Counted from the first letter of the stretch, positions 38,199 to 47,431 are shown. The stretch is 60,639 bases of DNA from Microcoleus sp. FACHB-DQ6 (GCA_014695175.1 JACJNV010000386.1:1-60639), one strand, 5' to 3'. Made by a program: numbers and translations. The notes: generated from the sequence alone by a model not told the origin.

Positions 38199-38489
38199 AT
38201 GCAAAACCAATCATTGCCGCCCGTCAGAGTCCGCGTTTTTGTTTCGGGATTAGTTCAAGGAGTAGGATACCGATATTCAACGAGGGATCGAGCACAGTAT
38301 TTCGGCCTGGGCGGCTGGGTAAGAAATCTCCCCGATGGGCGCGTCGAGGCTGTCTTTGAAGGATCTAAAAAAGCTGTGGAAGAAATGATTAGTTGGTGCC
38401 GCCGCGGCCCCACCGGTGCTACGGTTAGTGAGTTGGTTTTGGAATACGAAGACCCGGAGGGCGATCGCACTTTTGAGATCCGCCGATAA
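38199..38489 (+). CDS. acyP: Acylphosphatase
   Basis: 96 residues covering the whole acylphosphatase fold. GLVQGVGYRYSTRD contains the phosphate-binding loop with Arg25, and GWVRNLPDGRVE holds the catalytic Asn43. The enzyme hydrolyses acyl phosphates such as carbamoyl phosphate or 1,3-bisphosphoglycerate to the acid and phosphate in the cytosol. The length is normal for the family. It is divergently placed to the CPBP gene. A hairpin follows 50 bp after the stop, before the convergent trpF gene. Confidence 0.95.
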   Translation: MQNQSLPPVRVRVFVSGLVQGVGYRYSTRDRAQYFGLGGWVRNLPDGRVEAVFEGSKKAVEEMISWCRRGPTGATVSELVLEYEDPEGDRTFEIRR

Positions 38490-38538
38490 AACAATAAAGG
38501 GAATAATCTGCGGTTGAAATTGCTACTGTAGAAACGAT

Positions 38539-38575
38539 GTCTGCCTTGTATAAGGCAGGCTTCGCTCAGGCAGAC
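38539..38575. repeat. Palindromic element between acyP and trpF
   Basis: GTCTGCC (38539-38545) pairs with GGCAGAC (38569-38575), and an inner CTGCCTT/AAGGCAG can form an alternative stem. There is no T-run, so it is more likely an interspersed palindrome than a factor-independent terminator, though it lies between two convergent genes. Confidence 0.6.
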
Positions 38576-38622
38576 TAAAGAATGAATCCGATAAAAAGCG
38601 CGAATTTGGTATTGCCAATTTA

Positions 38623-39270
38623 TCAATGATGAGCAAGTTGACTTAAATTAGCAAACAACTGAGCAACTTTGGTCAAATCTTTATCTCCCGGCGCTATTTC
38701 TACGCCGCTAGAAAGGTCAACACCGTTGAAGTTATTGCCGATCGCGCTATCAATTGCATTTAAAATATTATCGGGTGTTAAACCGCCCGCCAGCAGCCAA
38801 GGACACTGCGGTCTAAACTCTGATAACATCCTCCAGTCGATCGTTTTACCCGTACCGCCCAATTGCTCTGGATGGTAAGCATCCAGCAGTAAAGTATCGA
38901 CACGAACAGCATAAACAGCAGCGGTGGCTAAAGTTTCAGGAGTCTTAACTCTCAGGGCTTTGATAATTTCAATTCCAGGCAAAAACTCCCGCAGTCGATC
39001 GCAATATTCCGCTGTTTCATCTCCATGCAACTGCACCCCGCTTAAATTTGACTCTGCCGCTACTTGACAGATATTTTCTATTGTGGTGTTGGCAAAAACG
39101 CCGATGCGATCGACATTTTCCGGCAACTGCTCGACAATCAGGCGAATTGTTTCTGGGCTGACATAGCGCGGGGAAGCCGGCACGCAGATAAACCCCAAAG
39201 CTTGGGCTCCCAAGCGGGCGATCGCAATTCCTTGGTCTAATTTAGTGATTCCGCAAATTTTAACCCGCAC
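38623..39270 (-). CDS. trpF: Phosphoribosylanthranilate isomerase
   Basis: A TIM barrel of 215 residues. VKICGIT carries the catalytic cysteine, [10 protein letters not shown] the catalytic aspartate, and [13 protein letters not shown] plus GVDLSSGVE the phosphate-binding loops. It converts phosphoribosyl anthranilate into the deoxyribulose isomer in tryptophan synthesis. The start is set at GTG 39270, where GAGGAGG sits four bases upstream; the frame is open to 39300. No other trp gene is near, as usual in cyanobacteria where these genes are scattered. Confidence 0.96.
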   Translation of the reverse strand: MRVKICGITKLDQGIAIARLGAQALGFICVPASPRYVSPETIRLIVEQLPENVDRIGVFANTTIENICQVAAESNLSGVQLHGDETAEYCDRLREFLPGIEIIKALRVKTPETLATAAVYAVRVDTLLLDAYHPEQLGGTGKTIDWRMLSEFRPQCPWLLAGGLTPDNILNAIDSAIGNNFNGVDLSSGVEIAPGDKDLTKVAQLFANLSQLAHH

Positions 39271-39403
39271 TCTTCCTCCTCGCTTCCGCAGTTGTATCAA
39301 AATATCAACGAATTGTTAACTATTAAAACAAATCTTAGTTTAATGCAAACCGCTTTTTATAATCGTGGAAATCAATTTATCTGTGAAATCAGGAGATAAG
39401 AAC

Positions 39404-39688
39404 GTGATCGACTCATCTTTGCTGTTAGCCGTACAATCTACCGCTCCCTCAACACCCGAGTGGTCGCCAATGGTAGGACTGACAATGATTTTATGTAATT
39501 TGCTGGCGATCACGATCGGCTACTACGGGATAAACAAGCAAAACCGAGGCAAGGGCCCAGCTTTACCCGTTGCACTCCCTGGAATGTTCAAAGGCTTCGG
39601 CGTACCAGAATTGCTGGCAACAGCCAGCTTCGGCCACTTGCTCGGAGCCGGAGTAATCTTGGGCTTGGGTAACGCCGGAGTTCTGTAA
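39404..39688 (+). CDS. psaK: Photosystem I reaction centre subunit PsaK
   Basis: 94 residues with two membrane helices (MVGLTMILCNLLAITIGYYG and ELLATASFGHLLGAGVILGL) joined by a charged loop (NKQNRGKGP), the pattern of PsaK. The start TPEWSP is typical. GTG 39404 is chosen since AGGAG lies nine bases upstream; an in-frame GTG at 39365 has no such site. PsaK sits at the edge of the photosystem I complex, binds chlorophyll and helps attach antennae, including phycobilisomes. The presence of this gene marks the organism as a cyanobacterium. Confidence 0.95.
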   Translation: MIDSSLLLAVQSTAPSTPEWSPMVGLTMILCNLLAITIGYYGINKQNRGKGPALPVALPGMFKGFGVPELLATASFGHLLGAGVILGLGNAGVL

Positions 39689-39768
39689 AAATCAGGGGAA
39701 AGGCAAAGGCAAGGGGTAGAAAAGATATAATAGAAACTCTTTCTTGCTCTCCTTTCCCAGGAAAATTC

Positions 39769-40965
39769 ATGCAGACAGGTTGGCGAATCGGCTCTTTATT
39801 TGGCATCCCCCTACTTATAGATTATTCGTGGTTTATAATTTTAGCCTTAGCAACCCGCGAATACGCCAGCAGTTACCGCCTGTGGGGGCCTGCGCTCTCC
39901 TGGAGTGCGGGGTTGGCAATAGCTCTGCTGCTGTTTGCTTCCGTACTCTTGCACGAACTAGGACACAGCTTGGCGGCGATATCGCAAGGCATTAAAGTTA
40001 ATTCTATTACCTTATTCTTATTTGGCGGGGTAGCTTCGATCGACTCGGAATCAAAAACTCCGGGTCAAGCTTTTCAAGTAGCTATTGCCGGCCCTCTCGT
40101 CAGCTTTGCGGTGTTTTTAATCCTCGGTTTGGGTTCTCAAGTTCTTCCCCCGAAAAGTTTGCTAGCAATTGTCACGGAAAGGGTAGCACTAATCAATCTC
40201 GTTTTGGGATTATTTAACTTAATTCCCGGTCTGCCTTTGGATGGAGGACAAGTTTTAAAAGCAGCAATTTGGAAAATCACTGGCTCTCGATTTACCGGCG
40301 TTCGCTGGGCGGCAAAAACAGGACAAGTTTTAGGTTGGCTGGGTGTTGCTTTGGGTCTGAGTTTCTGCTTTTTAGCGCGCGACTACGGCGGCTTGTGGAT
40401 TGCGCTGATCGGCGGGTTTGGCATTCGCAATGCCACTGCTTATAGCCGATTGACTTCACTGCAAGAAGCTTTGGTTAAAATTAAAGCAGGCGATGCGATG
40501 AGCCGCGAGTTTCGAGTTGTAGATGCAGATTTGACTCTGCGAGAATTTGCCGATCGATATTTGTTAGAAGTCAATCCGTTTCCATTTTACATTGCTGCGA
40601 CCAACGGCCGGGATTTGGGCTTAGTGTCGATCGACGATATCCGCTTCACAGAACGCAGTCAATGGCAAGTTCAGACATTGCACAACATTTTGAAACCCCT
40701 GGCAAAAACCCCCACAGTCTCCGAGAAAGCATCCATCGCAGAAGTAATTAACAGCATGGAAGCCCGTCAACTTTCCCGAATCATCGTCCTCTCGCCGATT
40801 GGTTCAGTAGCGGGGACGATCGATCGGGGTGACGTGGTTAAAGTTTTGGCAAAATACCTCAAACCCCAGGTTTCAATGGCCGACATCAAGCGCAGCAAAG
40901 AAGAAAACAGCTATCCGCAGGGATTGCAGTTAAGTGCGATCGCCAAAACCGCCCAGGAAAATTAA
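39769..40965 (+). CDS. Site-2 protease family zinc metalloprotease with CBS domains
   Basis: 398 residues. HELGHS gives the HExxH zinc site (His62, Glu63, His66) and NLIPGLPLDGG supplies the third ligand, Asp158; six hydrophobic segments lie in the first 220 residues. The C-terminal half (about 235-370) has two CBS-like modules (GDAMSREFRVVDADLTLREF; LSRIIVLSPIGSVAGTIDRGDV). S2P enzymes cut membrane proteins within the bilayer, often to release regulators; CBS domains may sense adenine nucleotides. ATG 39769 has AGGA seven bases upstream. No substrate such as an anti-sigma factor is adjacent. Confidence 0.93.
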   Translation: MQTGWRIGSLFGIPLLIDYSWFIILALATREYASSYRLWGPALSWSAGLAIALLLFASVLLHELGHSLAAISQGIKVNSITLFLFGGVASIDSESKTPGQAFQVAIAGPLVSFAVFLILGLGSQVLPPKSLLAIVTERVALINLVLGLFNLIPGLPLDGGQVLKAAIWKITGSRFTGVRWAAKTGQVLGWLGVALGLSFCFLARDYGGLWIALIGGFGIRNATAYSRLTSLQEALVKIKAGDAMSREFRVVDADLTLREFADRYLLEVNPFPFYIAATNGRDLGLVSIDDIRFTERSQWQVQTLHNILKPLAKTPTVSEKASIAEVINSMEARQLSRIIVLSPIGSVAGTIDRGDVVKVLAKYLKPQVSMADIKRSKEENSYPQGLQLSAIAKTAQEN

Positions 40966-41046
40966 AAAGGGGGCATAGGTAGGGGGCATCAGTGATCAGT
41001 TAAGATGTAGTAGAGCTTGTCACTGAGGGTTCAAACAAAAATTATT

Positions 41047-42996
41047 ATGCCCAATTTTTTTAAGAAATTTCATCATAAATTGGGGGAAAAAGGTTGGAAA
41101 AACTTAACTCATTTCTTCCCCTTCCCTGACTTGCAACCTCTTGCTATTATCTGGATTGTCGTGACGGGAACTCTATTGGGAGTGCGGCAGTTAGGCGGGT
41201 TGCAGCCACTGGAATTAAATGCTTTCGACCTCATGGTGCAGTTGCGGCCAGATCCAGGTGCTGACCCCAGGTTGCTGGTAGTAACAATCACAGAACAAGA
41301 CATTAATACCATTGAAAAATGGCCAATTTCCGATCGCACTTTAGCAAAAGCTATCGCCGAAATAGCGCGTCTTGAACCCACAGCTATTGGCATAGATATG
41401 ATTCGCAACATTCCCTACGAACCGGGGAATGCAGAATTAGTAACTCAATGGAAAAATCCCAAAGTAATCCCCATTACCTTCATCGGCAGCTCTGAGTCCG
41501 AGCGAGTGCCGCCACCTCCCAATATACCAGACAAGCGAGTAGGATTTAACGATGTAGTAGTAGATGCAGACGGTATAGTGCGTCGAAATTTGATGTTGAG
41601 GGGCGATGGCAAAAGGACAGTGTATTCATTTTCGATGCGGCTAGCTTTTGCCTATTTTAAAAGCCAAAAAATAGCTCATCAAAAAACAGAAAAAAACGAA
41701 CTTCAGGTAGATAAAACAGTATTTTCCAAGTTGCGTTTAGACTCAGGAGGTTATCAGAACATAGATGCAGAAGGCTATCAAGTCCTGCTCAATTATCGCT
41801 CTGCTGAAAATATAGCAAAGAGCGTGACACTAACTCAAGTGTTGGAGGGAAAAGTTGAGCCTAAATTGGTGAAGGGTAAAATAGTGCTAATAGGCGTTAC
41901 AGCCCTAAGTGTCAACGATTTATTTTTTACCCCTTACAGCGCTACTGCAAGCGAAAACCAGCCGATGCCTGGGGTATTAATTCACGCAACGGCCACCAGC
42001 CAAATTCTCAGCGCAGTTTTAGAGGGCAAAGGGCTATTTTGGTATTGGGATGAATGGCAAGAAATCCTCTGGATCGCTGTTTGGAGTGCAGTGGGTGGCT
42101 GTTTAGCTTGGCGGCTAGAAAAATCGCTGAATTTGATGGGAAGTGCGATCGCAGCTTGCGGCTCATTATTCGGATTCACCTTTTTCCTATTCATACAACA
42201 GGGGTGGATACCTCTAATCGCTCCCGCCCTGGGACTTTTAATCACCGCAGGAGTCGCAGTCACCTATAAATACGAGCAGTCGAGGCAACAGCAAGGGATT
42301 GTGATGAAATTATTAGGACAACAAACTTCACCCGCCATAGCAAATGCCCTGTGGAAAGAGCGCGTCCATCTGCTCGAATCAGGGTTATTGCCAGGGCAAA
42401 AAGTTACTGCTACCATCATCCTCACCGACTTGCAGGGTTTTAGTACAATCTCCGAAAAACTACCGCCAGAAGTAGTAATGAGTTGGTTAAATGAGTATTT
42501 ATCAGCAATGGCTCAAGAAGTCCAAGCACATCAAGGCGTGATTAATAAATTTACCGGAGATGGAATGCTGGCAGTATTTGGCGTACCTATTCCCCGCACC
42601 ACTCCCGAAGAAATTGCCGAAGATGCTCGCCTCGCCGTATCTTGCGCTCTAGCTATCAGTTCGCGCTTGCCACAAATGAATCAAAATTGGCTCACACGCG
42701 GTTTACCGGCCGTAAAAATGCGAGTAGGCATCTTTACAGGGCCTGTTATGGTGGGTAGTCTGGGAGGCACAACCCGTTTAGAATATGGAGTGATCGGCGA
42801 CAGCGTAAATATTGCCTCTCGACTCGAAAGCTGCGAAAAGGATCGGCAAGAGGACACTTGCCGGATATTGATTGCAGAAGAAACCTTACTGCATCTGGCA
42901 GACCAATTTGAAGTAGAATCTTGGGGAGCTTTACCGTTAAGAGGCAGGGAACAAAAAGTTAATGTCTACCGCATTTTGGGAATAAAACAGAAATAA
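41047..42996 (+). CDS. CHASE2-domain adenylate/guanylate cyclase
   Basis: 649 residues. One helix near residue 35 precedes an extracytoplasmic CHASE2 domain (ELNAFDLMVQLRPDPGADPR...), which is followed by three closely spaced helices (about 335-410) and a class III cyclase domain. Metal aspartates are in ILTDLQGFS and KFTGDGML, with the adenine-selecting lysine before the second; the other base-selecting position falls on glycine in EYGVIGDSVN, and the arginine is in ASRLES. So cAMP is likely but less sure than in the other cyclases of the window. ATG 41047 is preferred to the TTG at 41017. The DUF928 gene 27 bp downstream is probably co-transcribed. Confidence 0.92.
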   Translation: MPNFFKKFHHKLGEKGWKNLTHFFPFPDLQPLAIIWIVVTGTLLGVRQLGGLQPLELNAFDLMVQLRPDPGADPRLLVVTITEQDINTIEKWPISDRTLAKAIAEIARLEPTAIGIDMIRNIPYEPGNAELVTQWKNPKVIPITFIGSSESERVPPPPNIPDKRVGFNDVVVDADGIVRRNLMLRGDGKRTVYSFSMRLAFAYFKSQKIAHQKTEKNELQVDKTVFSKLRLDSGGYQNIDAEGYQVLLNYRSAENIAKSVTLTQVLEGKVEPKLVKGKIVLIGVTALSVNDLFFTPYSATASENQPMPGVLIHATATSQILSAVLEGKGLFWYWDEWQEILWIAVWSAVGGCLAWRLEKSLNLMGSAIAACGSLFGFTFFLFIQQGWIPLIAPALGLLITAGVAVTYKYEQSRQQQGIVMKLLGQQTSPAIANALWKERVHLLESGLLPGQKVTATIILTDLQGFSTISEKLPPEVVMSWLNEYLSAMAQEVQAHQGVINKFTGDGMLAVFGVPIPRTTPEEIAEDARLAVSCALAISSRLPQMNQNWLTRGLPAVKMRVGIFTGPVMVGSLGGTTRLEYGVIGDSVNIASRLESCEKDRQEDTCRILIAEETLLHLADQFEVESWGALPLRGREQKVNVYRILGIKQK

Positions 42997-43023
42997 AAAG
43001 ACAGAATTTCTCCCTAAAAAACC

Positions 43024-43818
43024 ATGAAGCCCATGAAAAAAATTACTAAGTTTATCCTGAATCTAACATCAGTTGGATCAATAGTATTGATCGCCACACT
43101 TAACGCTTCCCTCTTTCCAGTTGTGGGACAGGATATAGATATAAACATACAGGGCGGGCCACGTACTAGACCGGGAGGGCCGCGCTTCATTCAGCCCCGT
43201 GAAGATATCGACGATCGCCCCCCCACTCAACCGGGACGCCCTGTGCGCGGTGGCTGCGCGAGCATTAGTCAGCTAGGTCTCACAGCCTTAGTGCCTACAA
43301 ATAAGATCGGACGGACTGTTTTCGACTATCCAACGTTCTTTTTCTACTTGCCTCCAACAGAGGCGGAATCAGCCGAATTTATCTTAAAAGATCAAAGCGG
43401 CAACCAGATTTATAAACAGGATCTCACAATTAGCAATGTATCAGGGGTGATCGGCGTTAGTATCCCCGCTAACCAAAATGTGCCGCCCTTGGAAGTAGGC
43501 AAAAGTTACACTTGGAATTTTACAGTGATTTGCGACTCTCAAGACCGATCGAGCGATCAGATCGAAAGCGGTACTGTACGGCGAGTTGAACTCAGTGCAG
43601 ATATCCGCCGTCAATTAGCTCAGGCAGATCCGCGCCAGAAAACCGTTATTTATGCTGAAAATGGGATTTGGCTAGATGCCCTCAGCACCCTAGCTGCCGC
43701 TCGCCGCGATCAGCCTAATGATACAGCGCTCAAGGCTGATTGGGAAAGCTTGCTGGATTCTGTGACATTGGGCAAAATTGCCAAAGAGCCGATCGTTCAA
43801 ACTAAGCCACAGCCATAA
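43024..43818 (+). CDS. DUF928-type exported protein
   Basis: 264 residues with a signal peptide (KFILNLTSVGSIVLIATLNASLF). A glycine/proline/arginine-rich spacer (GGPRTRPGGPRF) is followed by a conserved body with GCASISQLGLTALVPTN and WNFTVICDSQDRSSD and a helical tail. This is the DUF928 pattern known from cyanobacteria, whose genes tend to lie beside CHASE2 proteins, as here (27 bp after the cyclase). It may be a periplasmic partner of the CHASE2 sensor, but no biochemical role is known. The two cysteines of the mature part could form a disulphide. Confidence 0.75.
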   Translation: MKPMKKITKFILNLTSVGSIVLIATLNASLFPVVGQDIDINIQGGPRTRPGGPRFIQPREDIDDRPPTQPGRPVRGGCASISQLGLTALVPTNKIGRTVFDYPTFFFYLPPTEAESAEFILKDQSGNQIYKQDLTISNVSGVIGVSIPANQNVPPLEVGKSYTWNFTVICDSQDRSSDQIESGTVRRVELSADIRRQLAQADPRQKTVIYAENGIWLDALSTLAAARRDQPNDTALKADWESLLDSVTLGKIAKEPIVQTKPQP

Positions 43819-43913
43819 GCTGTACTGCATATAAATTTAACTTTTTTAGTGGCGTTAGAGCAACGGGTCAGAAGACTTTTAATAAAAAGTGTACAAGTTT
43901 TTAACTTGTATCA

Positions 43914-44063
43914 GTAACAGCCAAGATGGCTGTTCTACAATAAAAATTTTTTGTTGTGGAACGGCCATCTTGGCTGTTACCAAAAGACAGCCGACTTTTT
44001 GACATCCCCCACAATAATTATTCGAGAAATCTCTTGTAGAACGGTCATCTTGGCTGTTCCCAA
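43914..44063. repeat. Inverted pair plus third copy of a palindromic interspersed repeat
   Basis: A 27-bp arm at 43914-43940 (GTAACAGCCAAGATGGCTGT core) pairs with 43954-43980 around an AT-rich 13-bp centre, giving a long near-perfect hairpin. A third copy lies at about 44034-44063. The plan GGCnAnnATGGCnGTTC(T/C)AC links it to the repeats at 30786 and 33996. It lies between the convergent DUF928 and lipoate ligase genes; nothing else is seen in this 280-bp gap. Confidence 0.9.
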
Positions 44064-44098
44064 AAGGCGCGTGGAAAGCCCGCCGCCAAATATGCAGA

Positions 44099-44851
44099 TT
44101 AAATGTGAAACAGCTTATTACTTGTTAATTCCAAAATATCCTGCCATTCCCGATCCGAAAGCGGCTGCACCTCCAAATCAATCTCAAAACACCGACAAGC
44201 CGCCGCACTCAAAACATCAATTACAGTTGAAATCAAATCATCTCCCCCTTCAGATAGAGGTAATTGCACAGGAATTAATTGCTCCCCAAAAACTTGAGAA
44301 AACAAACAAACATCCGGCTGCAAACGCATCGAACCGTGCTGCAAAATAGCATCACCCCGTCGCAATTGCGCGCTACCAATTAACTTGCAGCCATCAAGTT
44401 TAACTAAATCGGCACCCGTCGCAGTACCAAAACAATTTGGATTGTGAATATAACCCCTTCCAGCTTCCCCGTATTGCAAATCCAAACCCATCGCCCTCCA
44501 ACCCTCAATCAAAAACTCGCAAATAGTCTGATAAGCTTTCATACGGCTGCTTCCAAATCCCGACGCCACAACTGCATAAGTTAAATCCCCTTGGTGCAAC
44601 ACGGCGCGCCCGCCGCTGGGCCTCCTCACTAACTCCACAGGCATTCCCTGCCAAGACAAATGCTGCCAAAACTCCGGCCACCTGCGCTGGTGGTAGCCCA
44701 AGGAAATCGCCGCCGGTTGCCAAGTGTAAAATCGCAGAGTTGGCGGATGTTTGCCCGCTAGATACTGTTCCAGCAGCCATTGGTCGATCGCCATCTGCAC
44801 GCTACCAGACGCCGACAGCAGTGGAATTAAACGCCAAACAGAATTAGCCAT
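44099..44851 (-). CDS. Lipoate/octanoate-protein ligase-like (biotin/lipoate A/B ligase family)
   Basis: 250 residues. RRPSGGRAVLHQGDLTYAV is the substrate-binding motif of the lipoate ligase family, SLGYHQ the upstream strand, and CKLIGSAQ carries the lysine that contacts the acyl-adenylate. Members attach lipoate to E2 subunits, transfer octanoate (LipM/LipL-like) or act on related cofactors. The length is shorter than E. coli LplA, which has an extra C-terminal domain, so transferase activity of the LipM type is possible. ATG 44851 is used. It is divergent from the thioredoxin gene, with 144 bp between. Confidence 0.9.
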   Translation of the reverse strand: MANSVWRLIPLLSASGSVQMAIDQWLLEQYLAGKHPPTLRFYTWQPAAISLGYHQRRWPEFWQHLSWQGMPVELVRRPSGGRAVLHQGDLTYAVVASGFGSSRMKAYQTICEFLIEGWRAMGLDLQYGEAGRGYIHNPNCFGTATGADLVKLDGCKLIGSAQLRRGDAILQHGSMRLQPDVCLFSQVFGEQLIPVQLPLSEGGDDLISTVIDVLSAAACRCFEIDLEVQPLSDREWQDILELTSNKLFHI

Positions 44852-44995
44852 CCGTCCCCAGTCCTGAGTTTCTACTCAATAATTCGCAGAATGTTTTAAA
44901 ATTAGTAACAGTTTTTTGGGCCTGTCTTCTCAGTTGGTGCAAGTTTCACGCCCGCCGGTGCTTTAGAAATAAATAGAAAAAATAATCGCAAAACC

Positions 44996-45322
44996 ATGAG
45001 CAACAGTGTAATTGTCATTAACGACGAAAAATTTGAAACAGAAGTCCTGAAAGCTGAGCAACCAGTGCTTGCCTATTTTTGGGCTACTTGGTGCGGGCCT
45101 TGCAAACTGATCGCGCCTTCGGTAGACTGGGTGGCGGCCAACTACAGCGATCGGCTGAAGGTGGTTAAAATGGAAATTGACCCCAATCCTAATACTGTCA
45201 AGCAGTATAAAGTAGAAGGAGTCCCAGCTCTCAGGCTGTTTAAAAATGCCGAAGTAGTCCTTTCTCACGAGGGAGCTATTACTAAACAAACTTTGGTCGG
45301 TTTGCTCGACGCTCACTTATAA
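44996..45322 (+). CDS. Thioredoxin
   Basis: 108 residues with the classical fold and active site WCGPC (Cys33 and Cys36) in YFWATWCGPCKLI, the buried-lysine region and the cis-proline loop GVPALRLF. It reduces disulphides in target enzymes using thioredoxin reductase or ferredoxin-thioredoxin reductase. Several types exist in cyanobacteria (m, x, y); the DWVAANYSDRLKVVKMEID stretch does not let me decide. Single gene, no operon partner. Confidence 0.95.
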   Translation: MSNSVIVINDEKFETEVLKAEQPVLAYFWATWCGPCKLIAPSVDWVAANYSDRLKVVKMEIDPNPNTVKQYKVEGVPALRLFKNAEVVLSHEGAITKQTLVGLLDAHL

Positions 45323-45556
45323 AGTTTGGAAATGATTCGGGAGTTTCCAACTCCCAACTTACAATTATAGCAATCGCAAATATTTTTTTAACATCTCTCT
45401 TTTTTCCTCGATATTCCTCTCTGACTCTGCGCCCTCTGCGCTCTCTGCGGTTAGTCAAAAAAAAATAATTTACAAACGCAATAAAAATGCAATATAAAAA
45501 ATAATAATTTAGCTCATATAAAAATATTCCTTAAAATCCCCCAAAAATACAGAAAT

Positions 45557-46789
45557 ATGCAATTTGCTAAACGTTTAGATCCACTGCAATTTAATGTATT
45601 TGCCGATATGGATCGGGCAAAAGCTCAAGCTAGAGCAGCGGGGCAGAATGTGATTGACTTGTCTCTGGGTTCTTCGGATTTGCAGACGGCGGCTCATATT
45701 ACAGATGCGATCGCACATTCTCTGGCCGACACCAGCACTCACGGCTATTTGCTGTTTAACGGGACGAAATCTTTTCGGGAAACAGCAGCAATTTGGTACG
45801 AGAAAAAATTTGGGATATCAGTCGATCCAGAAACAGAAGTGCTGCCGTTAATTGGTTCCCAAGAAGGCACGGCGCATCTGCCTTTAGCTGTACTCAACCC
45901 GGGAGATTTTGCTTTGCTGCTCGATCCGGGCTATCCTTCCCACGCGGGGGGTGTGCATTTGGCCGGCGGTCAAATTTATCCGATGCCGCTATTAGCAGAA
46001 AATGCGTTTTTGCCGATATTTGAAGATATTCCGACAGCAGTGCTGGCTCAGTCGAAGATGATGGTTTTGAGCTATCCTCACAATCCTACAACTGCGATCG
46101 CCCCGCTGGCTTTTTTTGAGAAAGCTGTGGCTTTGTGTCGGGAACATCAACTTGTTTTAGTTCACGATTTCCCTTATGTGGATTTGGTGTTTGACGATTC
46201 CGTAGGGGCTGTGCCCCCGTACCCGCCCTCTGGTAACGAGGAAGAATATCGAAAATTGATGGCGCCGTCCATATTTCAGGCGGATCGAGACAAGAGTGTG
46301 GCGATCGAGTTTTTTACACTATCCAAATCCTACAGTATGGGAGGTTTTCGAGTCGGATATGCGATCGGCAATTCCGAACTAATTGCAGCGCTGCGACAGG
46401 TAAAAGCCGCAGTGGACTTCAACCAATACCGAGGGATTTTGAACGGAGCGATCTCCGCATTAACCGGTCCTCAAGATACCGTCAGAACCAGCGTAGAAAC
46501 CTTCAGAAAACGGCGGGATGCCTTTGTAAACGCGCTGCAGGGCATCGGCTGGCAAGTACCCGTACCCCCCGCCACCATGTACGTCTGGGCGAAACTGCCG
46601 GAACCTTGGGCCCAAGATTCCGTGAAATTTTGCACTCAGCTAGTACAGAGTACAGGAGTCGCGGCTTCCCCCGGTGCCGGTTTCGGGAAATCGGGAGAAG
46701 GCTACGTGCGATTTGCCTTAGTCGAGTCGCCAGCAATTTTGGAAACAGCAGTTAGAAAAATTGCTGAGTTTCTAAATTTAGCAAAGTGA
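45557..46789 (+). CDS. PLP-dependent class I/II aminotransferase, LL-diaminopimelate aminotransferase-like
   Basis: 410 residues. TLSKSYSMGGFRVGY carries the pyridoxal phosphate lysine and the phosphate-binding arginine; SYPHNPTT and VHDFPYVDL hold the conserved Asn and Asp. Related cyanobacterial proteins are often labelled LL-diaminopimelate aminotransferase, but the opening IDLSLGSSDLQT differs from true DapL, so another amino donor/acceptor pair is possible. Residues about 215-235 (VGAVPPYPPSGNEEEYR) look like a translated repeat: the DNA GTAGGGGCTGTGCCCCCGTA (46201-46220) is palindromic and the family usually joins the flanking parts directly. The upstream 234 bp (45323-45556) is low-complexity, with a CTCTGCGCCCTCTGCGCTCT stretch. 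Confidence 0.88.
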   Translation: MQFAKRLDPLQFNVFADMDRAKAQARAAGQNVIDLSLGSSDLQTAAHITDAIAHSLADTSTHGYLLFNGTKSFRETAAIWYEKKFGISVDPETEVLPLIGSQEGTAHLPLAVLNPGDFALLLDPGYPSHAGGVHLAGGQIYPMPLLAENAFLPIFEDIPTAVLAQSKMMVLSYPHNPTTAIAPLAFFEKAVALCREHQLVLVHDFPYVDLVFDDSVGAVPPYPPSGNEEEYRKLMAPSIFQADRDKSVAIEFFTLSKSYSMGGFRVGYAIGNSELIAALRQVKAAVDFNQYRGILNGAISALTGPQDTVRTSVETFRKRRDAFVNALQGIGWQVPVPPATMYVWAKLPEPWAQDSVKFCTQLVQSTGVAASPGAGFGKSGEGYVRFALVESPAILETAVRKIAEFLNLAK

Positions 46790-46851
46790 TATGTGTCAAC
46801 TTAACTCGAAACACCCTCGTGAGACTTAAGCCCACCAGACTCGAGCTTTGA

Positions 46852-46873
46852 GGCAGGGGTTTTAACCCCTGCC
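46852..46873. repeat. Strong hairpin after the aminotransferase gene
   Basis: GGCAGGGGTT and AACCCCTGCC form a perfect 10-bp stem with a two-base centre, flanked by partly similar CCAGACTCGAGCTTTGA and CCGGACTCGGGTTTTGA. It resembles an interspersed cyanobacterial palindrome and may also end transcription. The remaining part of the gap 46790-47032 shows nothing else. Confidence 0.8.
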
Positions 46874-47032
46874 GGACTCGGGTTTTGAAGTTTTTGGACA
46901 CAGGATGAAGGACACGGCGTTTAAGTGCTTACCCGTAGCTCAAGATGGATGCAATTGCTAAAATAGTGTGATTTCTACCTAAAGGAATAGATATTTGCAC
47001 GCAGTATCTGTCACAATTTCTTTTAAGAAATG

Positions 47033-47431
47033 TTAACGTGAGACATCTTGGGAATTACCAGTTCCGCTCACCCACTCTAAAAGTCCTTGAAGTGAATTCT
47101 CTCGGGGTAGCGATTGTTCCGTAGCGGCTAGCGCACACCCGAAAAAGACCACACTGCCCAAAATTGCAATCAGCGGAAAAGGCTTACCCAGCCCAAAGTC
47201 CCGCTGAAGGCGAGCTAACGGTCTGCTCTCGCGCCTGAGCATCTTTCCCACCGTCAGTTGTTTGAGACTAAAAGGATCGCGCACAAAATGACCGCTCCAG
47301 CTAATTACCATATGAGAATGGCAGTGGGGACAAGTGAATAGTCCACTGACCATCCCGACTGGGCCTACGACGCTGGAACGGTTGCAGATCGGGCAAGTGA
47401 CAGAATGAGTGTTATAGGTGGGAGCGTTCAT
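47033..47431 (-). CDS. Zinc-ribbon membrane protein of unknown function
   Basis: 132 residues from ATG 47431. Two CPxC pairs (CPICNRS and CPHCHSH) about 20 residues apart form a zinc ribbon near the N-terminus. A basic stretch (MLRRESRPLARLQRD) precedes one hydrophobic helix (FPLIAILGSVVFFGCALA), and a short polar tail ends the protein. Such a layout suggests a ribbon on the cytoplasmic side tethered to the membrane. No family is recognised and the neighbours (aminotransferase, SurE) give no hint. TTG 47458 is a weaker in-frame start. Confidence 0.7.
   Translation of the reverse strand: MNAPTYNTHSVTCPICNRSSVVGPVGMVSGLFTCPHCHSHMVISWSGHFVRDPFSLKQLTVGKMLRRESRPLARLQRDFGLGKPFPLIAILGSVVFFGCALAATEQSLPRENSLQGLLEWVSGTGNSQDVSR

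Noticed and set aside
43951-44349. Plus-strand frame opposite the lipoate ligase gene
   Set aside because: It runs through a palindromic repeat and then is the reverse of conserved ligase codons.
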